NCBI GenBank assembly: GCA_002452815.1 | Contig: DKFM01000003.1 | Coordinates: 1 to 64,000, forward strand | Reading direction: 5' to 3' | Source: Rhodobacteraceae bacterium UBA6796 | Lineage (GTDB): Bacteria > Pseudomonadota > Alphaproteobacteria > Rhodobacterales > Rhodobacteraceae | DNA: 64,000 nt | Shown here: in pieces, positions 53,124 to 61,600 of the stretch | Layout of the letters: each line of letters starts with the position of its first letter | Numbering within the stretch: the first letter of the stretch is position 1 | Made by a program: the position numbers and the translations under genes | The notes under the pieces: model-generated | What the model was told of the DNA's origin: nothing | Seen by the model: the letters and a program-made list of their open reading frames with translations, nothing else | The model's database searches: none

Positions 53124-54665
53124 TCAATCCATATGGGCGGCGCTTGCGGCACCGGGGGGCGGCGCCTCGGGTTTGCGCAGCAGCAGGGCCAGCGGCACGG
53201 CCGCCAGGGTCACCCACATCATCGCCTTGAAATCGTTGACGTAGGACACCATCAGCGATTGCACCGTGACCATCTGGTTCAGCACATAGGCGGTTGCGGT
53301 CTGTCCGTATTGGGCTGCCGCACTGCCCGATCCCAGACCGCGCAGGTTTTCGGGCGTGATCGCCGAGGCCAGCTCGGTATGATTGACCGCCACGTTATGG
53401 GTCAGCAGCACGGTCACCGCCGAAATCCCGATCGACGAGCCGATGTTGCGCACCAAGCTGAACAGCGCCGTGGCATCGCCACGAAACTGCGGGTTGATCG
53501 TGGCGAAGGCCACCGTGGACAGCGGTACGAAGACCAGCCCCAGCCCCAGCCCCTGCACCAGCCCCGAGACAATGATCAACGTTGCGTCCATCTGTGGGGT
53601 GAAGCCGGTCATGATCTCCAGCGAGAGCGAGGTGAACAGCAGCCCCGCCACCACCATCTTGCGCGCATCGACCACCCGCACCAGCTTGCCCGCGATGATC
53701 ATCGTGATCATCGTGCCCACGCCGCGCGGGGCCATCACCATGCCCGTGGTCATCACCGGATAGCCGAAGATCGTGGACAGCATCGGCGGCAACAGCGCCA
53801 GCGAGGCCAGCAGCACGATCCCCACGACAAAGATGAACACCAGCCCGGTGGCGAAGTTGCGGTCCAGAAACATCCGCGGGTCCAGGAACGGATGTTCGGC
53901 CCCGGTGATCCAGATCACAAAGACCCAGAACCCGGTCAGCGCCAGCCCGGCCTCGATCCAGATTTCGGTCGAGGCGAACCAGTCCACCTCGGCGCCGCGG
54001 TCCAGCATCAGCTGCAACGCGCCGACACCCAGGGCCAGCATGGCAAACCCCATGAAATCGAACCGCCGCAGGCGCCGCGCCATGTTCGGCAGATAGGCCA
54101 TGCAGCCCGCCAACGCGATCGCCCCCAGCGGCAGGTTGATGAAGAACACCCACCGCCAGTTCAGCGTTTCGGTCAGATAGCCGCCCAGCGTCGGCCCGAT
54201 GATCGGCCCGACCATGATCCCCGCGCCCCACATCGCCATGGCCGAGCCATGTTTTTCCTTGGGGTTGATGTCCAGCAGGAAGGTCTGCGACAGCGGCACG
54301 ATGGCGGCGCCGAACACGCCTTGGGCCATGCGGAAGAACACCATCGTCTCCAGGCTCCAGGCGATGCCGCACAGCATCGAGGTGATGACGAAGCCCGCGA
54401 TCGAGACGACGAAAATCTCTTTGCGGCCAAAGCGTTCGGACATCCAGCCCGACAGCGGCGTGACGATTGCCGCCGCCACGATATACGAGGTCAGCACCCA
54501 GTTGATCGTGTCCGACGAGGCGCCAAGATCGGCGCGCATCGAAGGCAGCGCGACGTTGGCGATGGTGGTGTCCAGCACCTGCATGATCGTCGCCAGCATC
54601 AGCGACAGCGTAATCAGCCCATGGTGGCGGATCTCACCATGGGGCGTGGGCTCTGGCGTGGCCAT
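53124..54665 (-). CDS. emrB: DHA2-family drug efflux transporter (EmrB-like)
   Basis: A 513-aa major facilitator protein with 14 predicted helices. Signatures are LDTTIANVALPSMRADLG (DHA2 motif D1), SGWMSERFGRKEIFV (motif A), and GPTLGGYLTETLNWRWVF (motif C region). It works with the EmrA adaptor to expel lipophilic drugs. It starts 3 nt after the emrA stop codon and shares its transcript with emrA and the MarR gene. Confidence 0.93.
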   Translation of the reverse strand: MATPEPTPHGEIRHHGLITLSLMLATIMQVLDTTIANVALPSMRADLGASSDTINWVLTSYIVAAAIVTPLSGWMSERFGRKEIFVVSIAGFVITSMLCGIAWSLETMVFFRMAQGVFGAAIVPLSQTFLLDINPKEKHGSAMAMWGAGIMVGPIIGPTLGGYLTETLNWRWVFFINLPLGAIALAGCMAYLPNMARRLRRFDFMGFAMLALGVGALQLMLDRGAEVDWFASTEIWIEAGLALTGFWVFVIWITGAEHPFLDPRMFLDRNFATGLVFIFVVGIVLLASLALLPPMLSTIFGYPVMTTGMVMAPRGVGTMITMIIAGKLVRVVDARKMVVAGLLFTSLSLEIMTGFTPQMDATLIIVSGLVQGLGLGLVFVPLSTVAFATINPQFRGDATALFSLVRNIGSSIGISAVTVLLTHNVAVNHTELASAITPENLRGLGSGSAAAQYGQTATAYVLNQMVTVQSLMVSYVNDFKAMMWVTLAAVPLALLLRKPEAPPPGAASAAHMD

Positions 54666-54668
54666 GGC

Positions 54669-55736
54669 TTAGCGGTCCGATACGGTGCCCGCATGCGCCA
54701 GCAGCGCATCGAGCCGGGTTGCGGCATGGGTATCCACGGTGACATGCGCCGACAGGCCCGCGCGCAGGCCGCTCAGGTCCGAACCCGGCATCAGGCGCAG
54801 CCGCACCGGCACCCGCTGGGTCACCTTGACCCAGTTGCCGGTGGCGTTTTGTGCCGGCAGCAGCGCGAATTCCGCGCCGGTCCCGGCACCCACCGCCTCG
54901 ACCACGGCCTCATATTCGCGCCCGGGGAAAGTATCGAATTCGATCGTGGCCTGTTGCCCGGGCTGCATGCTTTCAAGCTGGGTTTCCTTGAAATTCGCCT
55001 CGACCCACAGATCGCCCGTCTCGACCAGCGTGAACAGCGAAGACCCCGCGGAAACGAACTGCCCGGGTTTGAACGAGGCCGCCTGATAGGTCACGCCATC
55101 GGCGGGGGCCTTCACCGTCGTCAGGCCCAGATTGTAGGCGGCCTTGTCACGCGCGACCTGCGCGGCCTGCACGCTCGGGTGTTCCTCGGTCTTGATGTCG
55201 GGATCGCCGCCCAGGGCCGCCAGGGCGGCCTGCACGTTCTGCCGCGCGGCGGCCAGTGCCTCGGCGGCGGCCGAGGCACTGTGGCGTGCCGCGTCCAGCG
55301 CCGAAGCCGTGCCTGCCCCGCGTCCGGTGATCTCTTCCTGCCGCTTCAGTTCGGACATCAGGTAATCGGCATTGTCCTGCGCCAGCGTTTCCTGCGCCAG
55401 GGCCACCTGATAGGCGGCGCGCAGCTGCTCGACCCCCAGACGCGCCTGGGCCAGCGCGGCATCGGCCTGCGCCAGGGCCAGCTTGTAGGGCTCGGCATCC
55501 ACGCTGAACAGCGGATCGCCCGCCTTCACCGCCCCGTTTTCCTGCACGAAGCTTTCGGTCACACGGCCCGACAGGTCCGAGGCAACAGAGATCCGTGCCA
55601 GTCGCACGGCGGCGTTTTCGGTCGCTTCATAGCGCCCGGCATCCAGCCACATCCAGCCGCCGCCCAGCACCAGCGCCAGCGGCAGCGCGGCCATCAGCCA
55701 TTTCTTCGGTTTTGGTTTCACAATTTCAACGGTCAT
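54669..55736 (-). CDS. emrA: HlyD-family membrane fusion protein (EmrA-like)
   Basis: A 355-aa periplasmic adaptor. One N-terminal helix (KKWLMAALPLALVLGGGWMWL) is followed by a beta-barrel/lipoyl half (ISVASDLSGRVTESFVQENGAVKAGDPLFSVD), an alpha-hairpin of ~100 residues (LAQADAALAQARLGVEQL) and the second lipoyl half (TTVKAPADGVTY). It overlaps the MarR stop by 11 nt. Confidence 0.92.
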   Translation of the reverse strand: MTVEIVKPKPKKWLMAALPLALVLGGGWMWLDAGRYEATENAAVRLARISVASDLSGRVTESFVQENGAVKAGDPLFSVDAEPYKLALAQADAALAQARLGVEQLRAAYQVALAQETLAQDNADYLMSELKRQEEITGRGAGTASALDAARHSASAAAEALAAARQNVQAALAALGGDPDIKTEEHPSVQAAQVARDKAAYNLGLTTVKAPADGVTYQAASFKPGQFVSAGSSLFTLVETGDLWVEANFKETQLESMQPGQQATIEFDTFPGREYEAVVEAVGAGTGAEFALLPAQNATGNWVKVTQRVPVRLRLMPGSDLSGLRAGLSAHVTVDTHAATRLDALLAHAGTVSDR

Positions 55737-56184
55737 GATTGGTCTCGGGCGTGTTGGAGAGGTTCTGGATGATCTGGCGCAGCGTGTCGGTCAGCGTCTC
55801 GCGCGTGCCGGGGGGGAGCCCGGCCAGCGCCTCGTCATAGATGCCGTCGGCGATGCCCTTGGCCTCGGCCACGGCGGCGCGGGTCTTGGGGGTGGGGGAC
55901 ACGATCCGCACGCGGCGGTCGTTTGGGTCGGGGGTGCGGGCAACCCAGCCCGCCTCCTGCATGCGGTCGACCAGCCGCGAGACCGAGATCGGTTCGATCT
56001 CCAGAATCTCGGCCAGCCGCACCTGCGGCATCGGCCCGTTGCGCATCAGATGCACCACAAGCCGCCATTGCGACGAGGTCAGGCCCAGTTCGGCGGCCCG
56101 CGCCTCGAACCGGCGCCGAATCGCGCGCGTCGCGTCATTGAGCAGAAAGCCCAGGCTTTCCTTGGGAATTTCACAATCGGTCAT
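55726..56184 (-). CDS. MarR-family transcriptional repressor
   Basis: A 152-aa winged-helix regulator. The recognition helix region is VRLAEILEIEPISVSRLVDRM, seen as LEIEPISVSRLVDRM, and the wing is ARTPDPNDRRVRIVSPT. It is the first gene of the MarR, EmrA, EmrB transcript, so the classical arrangement of a repressor that controls its own efflux pump applies. I start it at MTDCEIP (ATG at 56184); an upstream TTG at 56199 is possible. A 14-bp palindrome lies 33 nt upstream. Confidence 0.92.
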   Translation of the reverse strand: MTDCEIPKESLGFLLNDATRAIRRRFEARAAELGLTSSQWRLVVHLMRNGPMPQVRLAEILEIEPISVSRLVDRMQEAGWVARTPDPNDRRVRIVSPTPKTRAAVAEAKGIADGIYDEALAGLPPGTRETLTDTLRQIIQNLSNTPETNHDR

Positions 56185-56217
56185 GTCATCGCCTGCCAAG
56201 AGGTAAGCAGAGATATT

Positions 56218-56231
56218 ATAAGCGCGCTTAT
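56218..56231. promoter_or_regulatory. Perfect 14-bp palindrome, candidate MarR operator
   Basis: ATAAGCGCGCTTAT at 56218-56231, just upstream of the MarR start and inside an AT-rich promoter-like region. MarR dimers bind palindromes of this kind, so it is the likely autoregulatory operator of the emr operon. Confidence 0.6.
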
Positions 56232-56249
56232 GAAATCAAGGGAGGACTG

Positions 56250-56289
56250 TGTAAAAATGAAAATACGGCGGCATTTCTGCCACCGTATT
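56250..56289 (-). terminator. Terminator of the tct operon
   Basis: On the minus strand AATACGGTGGCA-GAAA-TGCCGCCGTATT, a stem with one mismatch, is followed by TTCATTTTTAC. It lies about 27 nt past the tctA stop. Confidence 0.78.
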
Positions 56290-56315
56290 GCAGGATGTCC
56301 CCGTCGGAGGAGGGG

Positions 56316-57866
56316 TCAGTCGGTGACGTCCATCTCTTCGGCCTGTTCGGTGCGGCGTGCCCCGAGCATCCGGGTCTTGACCAGCTTGCCGACCACGATC
56401 GGCAACACGAAGCCTGCCAGTGCAATCGCCCACAGCGCGATGGACAGCGGGCTGGCCACCAGTGCCGACCAGTCGCCATCGCTGATGGTGATCGCGCGGC
56501 GCATGTTCGATTCCATCGCATTGCCCAGCAAGGTGCCCAGAATGATCGGCACCAGCGGCACATCGAGTTTGCGCAAGGCCCAGCCCATGACGCCAAACCC
56601 CACCATCACCAGCAGATCGAAGCTCGACCCCGAGATCCCGTAGATCCCGACGAAACTGACCATCGCCACCACCGGCATCAGGATGCGCGGCGGCACCATC
56701 AGCACCCGGGTGAACAGCCCCACCATCGGGATGTTCAGTGCCAGCAACATGATATTAGCGATGAACAGCGCCGCGATCAGGCCCCAGACGACATCGGGGT
56801 TGCGGGTGAACAGCAGCGGGCCGGGGGTGATGTTCAGGCTCAGCAACACGGCCAGCAGCACGGCGGTCGTGCCCGACCCCGGAACGCCAAGCGCCAGCAT
56901 CGGCACCAGCGCCCCGCCCGCGGCCGCGTTGTTGCCCGCCTCGGGGGCGGCCACGCCGCGCGGATCGCCCTTGCCGAAGGTGCCATTCCGATCGGAAACC
57001 TTCTTCTCGACCGAATAGCTGAGGAAAGCACCGAGCGAGGCCCCCGCACCGGGCAGAACCCCTGCCAGAAAGCCCAGACCCGAAGCGCGCAGCATGGCGC
57101 CAAAGCTTTGCCGGATCATCGACAGCGGCGGCCAGAGGCGGCCGATGACGATCTTGCGATGCGCGGCATCCGACTCGCCGTGGCGGTGTTCAAGAAAGAT
57201 GAATACTTCGGACAGCGCGAACAACCCGACGATGGCGACCAGAAAGTCGATGCCGTCATACAGATGCACCTCGCCAAAGGTCAGTCGCGGCACGCCGGTC
57301 TGCGTATCGACGCCGATCATCGCCAGCCCCAGGCCCAGTGCCGCCGCGAAGGCCGATTTCGCCTGATTGGTCGAGCTGACACCCCCCAGCGTGGCAAAGG
57401 CCAGCGTGAACAGCGCGAAATATTCGGCGGGGCCGAACAGAAGTGCGATCTTCACCAGTTGCGGCGCCAGCAGGATCAGCCCCCAGGTCGCCAGAAACGA
57501 CCCCACGAAGGACGCGATCCCTGACAGCGACAGTGCCTCGCCCGCCATGCCTTTCTGCGCCATCGGATAGCCGTCCAGGCAGGTCATCATCGCGGGCTCG
57601 TCCCCCGGAATGTTCAGCAGGATCGAACTGATCCGCCCGCCATACATCGCCCCGTAATAGACCGAGGTCAGCAGGATCAACGAGGGTGTCGCGCCCAGAC
57701 CCAGGGTGAAGGCCAGCGGAATCAAGATCGCCACACCATTCGAGGGCCCAAGCCCCGGCAGCGCGCCCATGATCGTGCCCAGCAGACAGCCCAGCAGGGC
57801 CAGCGACAGGTTTTGCCAGGTGATCGCAATCGCGAACCCGTCGGCAAGGGAAGTGAGAGTGTCCAT
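56316..57866 (-). CDS. tctA: Tripartite tricarboxylate transporter large permease (TctA)
   Basis: A 516-aa inner-membrane protein with about 12 helices. TctA signatures are GTIMGALPGLGPSNGVAILIPL and YGGRISSILLNIPGDEPAMMT near the start and GVLPGAGASLGAFLSYSVEKK (seen as GVLPGAGASLGAFL) in the second half. The paired repeated glycine/proline loops are the substrate pathway of the TTT family. Last gene of tctC-tctB-tctA. The ATG lies 10 nt from the tctB stop. Confidence 0.96.
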   Translation of the reverse strand: MDTLTSLADGFAIAITWQNLSLALLGCLLGTIMGALPGLGPSNGVAILIPLAFTLGLGATPSLILLTSVYYGAMYGGRISSILLNIPGDEPAMMTCLDGYPMAQKGMAGEALSLSGIASFVGSFLATWGLILLAPQLVKIALLFGPAEYFALFTLAFATLGGVSSTNQAKSAFAAALGLGLAMIGVDTQTGVPRLTFGEVHLYDGIDFLVAIVGLFALSEVFIFLEHRHGESDAAHRKIVIGRLWPPLSMIRQSFGAMLRASGLGFLAGVLPGAGASLGAFLSYSVEKKVSDRNGTFGKGDPRGVAAPEAGNNAAAGGALVPMLALGVPGSGTTAVLLAVLLSLNITPGPLLFTRNPDVVWGLIAALFIANIMLLALNIPMVGLFTRVLMVPPRILMPVVAMVSFVGIYGISGSSFDLLVMVGFGVMGWALRKLDVPLVPIILGTLLGNAMESNMRRAITISDGDWSALVASPLSIALWAIALAGFVLPIVVGKLVKTRMLGARRTEQAEEMDVTD

Positions 57867-57877
57867 TCAGCCCTCCG

Positions 57878-58309
57878 TCAGAAACCGAACGGCCCGGTGG
57901 CCAGCGCCAGCCCGAGCAGGAGGTGAAAAATCGCATAGATGCTCAACGATGTGCCCAGGCCGATCACGACGCTGGCCAGGGGCGTCGAGCCCAGCCGCCA
58001 GGTCAGATACCCCGAGGCGAGCGCCGTCGCGATGATGAAGCCCAGCACCGGCAGCAACTCGGCATACAGCACCAGAACCACGATGGCGGCGATGATCTCG
58101 ACCAGCCGCATCAGGCCGGGCCACACCGGCTCTGGGTCGGGGCGCAGCGCGATGGCGGCCGAGGCCAGCCCCAGCACGGCGGCGATGATCAGCGGAAAGG
58201 CCTTGGGCCCGACCGCGTCGGACAGGAAGCTTTCCTCGATGGCCAGTGCCGCGAAGGCATAGCCGATGGCAAGCAGAACGCCGAAAATGCCGAAGATACG
58301 GTCGCTCAT
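57878..58309 (-). CDS. tctB: Tripartite tricarboxylate transporter small permease (TctB)
   Basis: A 143-aa four-helix membrane protein, poorly conserved in sequence as is usual for TctB (FGVLLAIGYAFAALAIEESFL and GPKAFPLIIAAVLGLASAAIAL). Placement between tctC and tctA makes the call secure. AAGGAGACCCCC precedes the ATG. Confidence 0.92.
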   Translation of the reverse strand: MSDRIFGIFGVLLAIGYAFAALAIEESFLSDAVGPKAFPLIIAAVLGLASAAIALRPDPEPVWPGLMRLVEIIAAIVVLVLYAELLPVLGFIIATALASGYLTWRLGSTPLASVVIGLGTSLSIYAIFHLLLGLALATGPFGF

Positions 58310-58331
58310 GGGGGTCTCCTTGTGGCGGGTG

Positions 58332-58385
58332 GGGCCCGACAGGCAAACGGGGGCGCCGGTGCGGCGCCGCCCGCCCGTCGGGCCC
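58332..58385 (-). other. Strong two-part stem-loop between tctC and tctB
   Basis: An outer 9-bp stem GGGCCCGAC/GTCGGGCCC (58332-58340 and 58377-58385) encloses an inner stem GGCGCC/GGCGCC (58352-58357 and 58363-58368). It fills most of the 87-nt tctC-tctB spacer, with no T-run. Such hairpins protect upstream binding-protein mRNA and limit read-through to permease genes. Confidence 0.65.
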
Positions 58386-58396
58386 TCAGGCCCGGA

Positions 58397-59383
58397 TCAC
58401 TTGATGATGCCGATCTCGCGCGAGATCGATTCGATCTGGGCGACCGAGTCGGCCACGAAAGCCTCGAATGCGGCGCCCTGCAGGTCCAGCGGCGCCATGC
58501 CGTTGGCCTCCATCGTGGTTTTCCATTCGTCCGAGGCATAGAGCGCGCCGATCTTCTCGACCCAGCCGTCATAGGCCGCGTCCGACATGCCGCCCGGCGC
58601 ATAGAACCCGCGCCAGTTCGCGCCGATCGCGTCCACGCCTTGCTCTTTCGCGGTCGGGAACTTGCCGAACTCGCCTTCCAGACGCTCGGGCGCCAGCACC
58701 GCCAGCACCTTGATGTCACCCGAATCGACGAAGCCCTTGGCTTCGGAAATATCGCCGGTGAAGGCCTGGACCGACCCCGCCAGCAGCTGCGTCACCGCTT
58801 CGCCGCCACCGTCGAAGGCGATGTATTTGACCTTGCGCACGTCGTCGACGCCATAGGCATCCGCCGCGATCAGCACTTTCAGGTGATCCCAGCCGCCCAC
58901 GGCCGACCCGCCCGCCACCGCGACCGAGGTCGGGTCGGCCTTCATCATGTCCAGCAGTTCGGGCAGGGTATTGACCGGGCTGGAGGCCGCAACCGCGATC
59001 ACGCCGTAATCGGCGCCGACCGAGGCGACCCAACGCACCTGATCCATCGTGTTGCCCGGGAAAGCGCCCTGCGCCAGCCGCGTTGCCGTCGCCGAAGAGG
59101 CCGCCACGATCAGGTCGTCATCGGCATTGCGCTTGTTGACCACCTCTGCAAAGGCCACGCCGCCACCGCCGCCGGCCAGGTTCACGACCTGCATCGTCTT
59201 GTCGATCAGCTTCTGGTCCTGCAGGGTCTTGCCGACCTGACGGCAGGTGAAATCCCAGCCGCCGCCCGGGTTGGCGGGCGCGATGCATTCGGGGTTGGCG
59301 GGCATGAAGCCTTCGGCCTGCGCGCCCAGTGCGGTGGCGCCCAGCAGCAGGGCGGCCAGCGAAAGACGGGTTGCGTGAAACAT
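58397..59383 (-). CDS. tctC: Tripartite tricarboxylate transporter receptor (TctC)
   Basis: A 328-aa periplasmic receptor of the Bug family. The signal peptide ends GAQA at residue ~23. The ligand-loop hallmark APANPGGGWDFTCRQVG is near residue 33-49, and VNLAGGGGGVAFAEVVN follows. Family members bind citrate or other carboxylates. AAGGAGGAGACACCG precedes the ATG at 59383. It is divergent from the tctD/tctE pair, which likely controls it. Confidence 0.95.
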   Translation of the reverse strand: MFHATRLSLAALLLGATALGAQAEGFMPANPECIAPANPGGGWDFTCRQVGKTLQDQKLIDKTMQVVNLAGGGGGVAFAEVVNKRNADDDLIVAASSATATRLAQGAFPGNTMDQVRWVASVGADYGVIAVAASSPVNTLPELLDMMKADPTSVAVAGGSAVGGWDHLKVLIAADAYGVDDVRKVKYIAFDGGGEAVTQLLAGSVQAFTGDISEAKGFVDSGDIKVLAVLAPERLEGEFGKFPTAKEQGVDAIGANWRGFYAPGGMSDAAYDGWVEKIGALYASDEWKTTMEANGMAPLDLQGAAFEAFVADSVAQIESISREIGIIK

Positions 59384-59550
59384 CGGTGTCTCCTCCTTGT
59401 TCGCGCGGGGGATGGCGGCCCCGCTCCGCATGCCCGCGCACCGCGCTTTGCGGTCTCCTCGCGCTGGGCTATGAAGGCTGTGTAGGGCGGCAACCTGTCA
59501 CCAACCTGTCATGGCGGGCGGGCAGGGGGCGTCGGGGGGAGAGGGGCGCG

Positions 59551-60222
59551 ATGCGCATTCTGATTGTCGAGGACGCAGCCGATATGGCCGAGGCGGTGGC
59601 GATCCGTCTGGGCCGTGCAGGCATGGCCTGTGACATCGCCCACAGCCTGTCGGAAGCCTGGGATTTTCTGGCGGTGCAGCGCTATGACGTGCTTATCCTC
59701 GACATCAACCTGCCCGACGGTCTGGGCACCGATCTGCTGGCGCAGCTGCGTGCGCGCGGCGAACGCACGCCGGTGCTGATGCTGACCGCGCTTTTCGCCG
59801 TCGACGACCGGGTGTCGGCGCTGGATCTGGGGGCCGACGACTATCTGGTGAAGCCGTTTGACCACCGCGAGCTGGAGGCCCGGCTGCGTGCCCTGCAACG
59901 CCGCGAGGCCGAGCAGAAAGACCCCGACATCCGTTTGGGCGCGCTGGTCTTCAACCCCGGCGCGATGGAGGCGCGGATCGGCGAGGAACGGCTTGATCTG
60001 ACCCGGCGCGAGCTGGCGCTGCTATGGCTTCTGGCCCGCAACGCCGGGCGGGTGATGAGCAAGGAACGTCTCTATGAAGGGCTGTTTTCCTTTGCCGATG
60101 CCGATGTCGGGTTGAATGCGATCGAACTGTATGTCGCCCGGTTGCGCAAGAAACTGGCCGGTGCGGGCGTCAGCATCGAGACCCAGCGTGGTCTGGGCTA
60201 CCGGATGCAGGCCGATGGTTGA
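59551..60222 (+). CDS. tctD: OmpR-family response regulator (TctD)
   Basis: A 223-aa regulator with Asp51 in LILDINLPDGLG and Lys in YLVKPF, and a winged helix ending YVARLRKKLAGAGVSIETQRGLGYRM. GGGGGGAGAGGGG precedes the ATG. The stop overlaps the kinase start by 8 nt. Divergent from tctCBA, as in the classical citrate-responsive system. Confidence 0.93.
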   Translation: MRILIVEDAADMAEAVAIRLGRAGMACDIAHSLSEAWDFLAVQRYDVLILDINLPDGLGTDLLAQLRARGERTPVLMLTALFAVDDRVSALDLGADDYLVKPFDHRELEARLRALQRREAEQKDPDIRLGALVFNPGAMEARIGEERLDLTRRELALLWLLARNAGRVMSKERLYEGLFSFADADVGLNAIELYVARLRKKLAGAGVSIETQRGLGYRMQADG

Positions 60223-61600
60223 GGCTGTGCATGCCACGCCACGCTCGTTGCGGCTTCGGGTTGCGATGGGGGTGCTGTCGCTTTTGTCGGTGGGGGGCAT
60301 CGTCGTGGCGCTGGCCAGTTTCGCCTATGGTCGGCAGGCCGCCCGCGAGGCCTATGACCGGCTGTTGGTGGGGGCCGCCAACGATATTGCCGAGGCGATC
60401 GCGGTGATCGACGGCGTGCCGGTGGTGGATCTGCCGGTGTCGGCCTTCGATCTGCTGGCGCTGGCCCCCGACGACCGCATCTCCTACAGCGTGCGGGGGC
60501 CCGGCGGCGTGCTGCTGACCGGCTATGACCAACCGGTTCCGGGCTCGATCAGTGCCGCGGGGCAGGGGTTTTTCGATTCCACCTTCGGGGGCGAGAGGGC
60601 CCGTTTCGTCACCGTGCCGCGCCGCTTTGCCGAGCGGGATTTCTCCGGCACGCTGCTGGTTACCGTGGGGCAGACGCTGAACGCGCGCAATGCGATGGCG
60701 CTGGGGCTGACACGCGATGCGCTGGTGGTGGCGGGACTGGCGGGGCTGGCCTTGCTGGGCTTTGCCTTCTGGGTGATCGACCGGGCGATGCGCCCCCTGT
60801 CGGACATCGCCCGCGATCTGGCTGGCCGCGACCCGCATGACCTGACGCCGATGGATACCGCCGTGCCTGCGGAAATGGCGGTGATGGTGGCGGCGATGAA
60901 CGGCTTCATGCGGCGGCTGGAGCGGCAGATCACTGCGATGCGCAATCTGATTTCCGACACCGCGCATCAGTTGCGCACGCCGGTGGCCGCGCTGCGGGTG
61001 CAGGCCGAACTCGCCGCCGAGGAACCCGACCCTGCGAAAACCCGTCAGATGCTCGACCGGATCGCCGGACGCAGCCGGTCATTGGGGGATCTGCTCGATC
61101 AGATGCTGTCGCGCGCGCTGGTGATCCACCGCACCGATTCCGCCCGGCGCGTGGTGCTGGATTTGCGCGACATCGCGCTGGAGGTGATCGAGCGGCGCGA
61201 CCATGAACTCGTGGCCCCGGGCCGCGAGGTGGTGCTGCAGATCGGCGATGCGCCGGTCCTGGTTCTGGCCGATGAGCTGTCGCTGTCCGAGGCGGCCAAG
61301 AACCTGCTGGGCAATGCGCTGCGCCATGGTGCAGGGCGGGTGCAGGTCGGCGCGGGCGTCGAGGCGGGGCAGGCGGTGCTGTGGGTGCGCGACGCGGGCC
61401 CGGGGCCGGATGCGCAGACCCTCGCCCGGATCGGCCAGCGGTTCGAGCGCAACGCGGCCTCGCGCGGGCAAAGCGCCGGGCTCGGCCTGTCGATCGCGCG
61501 GGCGGTGGCCGATGCGTTCGGCGGGCGGCTGGCGCTGGAGCCGGGGGCGGACGGGTTTCGTGCGGCGCTGATCCTGCCGCAGGCGGAGGCAGGGACATGA
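60215..61600 (+). CDS. tctE: Sensor histidine kinase (TctE)
   Basis: A 461-aa kinase with two membrane helices (about 15-38 and 165-190) and a ~125-residue periplasmic sensor (double-Cache-less TctE type). A short HAMP-like stretch precedes the H-box SDTAHQLRTPVAAL (His251). The ATPase has KNLLGNALRHG, DAGPGPD and SAGLGLSIA. Its stop overlaps the start of the binding protein by 4 nt (ATGA). Confidence 0.93.
   Translation: MVEAVHATPRSLRLRVAMGVLSLLSVGGIVVALASFAYGRQAAREAYDRLLVGAANDIAEAIAVIDGVPVVDLPVSAFDLLALAPDDRISYSVRGPGGVLLTGYDQPVPGSISAAGQGFFDSTFGGERARFVTVPRRFAERDFSGTLLVTVGQTLNARNAMALGLTRDALVVAGLAGLALLGFAFWVIDRAMRPLSDIARDLAGRDPHDLTPMDTAVPAEMAVMVAAMNGFMRRLERQITAMRNLISDTAHQLRTPVAALRVQAELAAEEPDPAKTRQMLDRIAGRSRSLGDLLDQMLSRALVIHRTDSARRVVLDLRDIALEVIERRDHELVAPGREVVLQIGDAPVLVLADELSLSEAAKNLLGNALRHGAGRVQVGAGVEAGQAVLWVRDAGPGPDAQTLARIGQRFERNAASRGQSAGLGLSIARAVADAFGGRLALEPGADGFRAALILPQAEAGT

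Noticed and set aside
52980..55772. A 930-codon plus-strand frame opposite emrB and emrA
   Set aside because: Antisense shadow, Arg/Gln/His-rich without domains.
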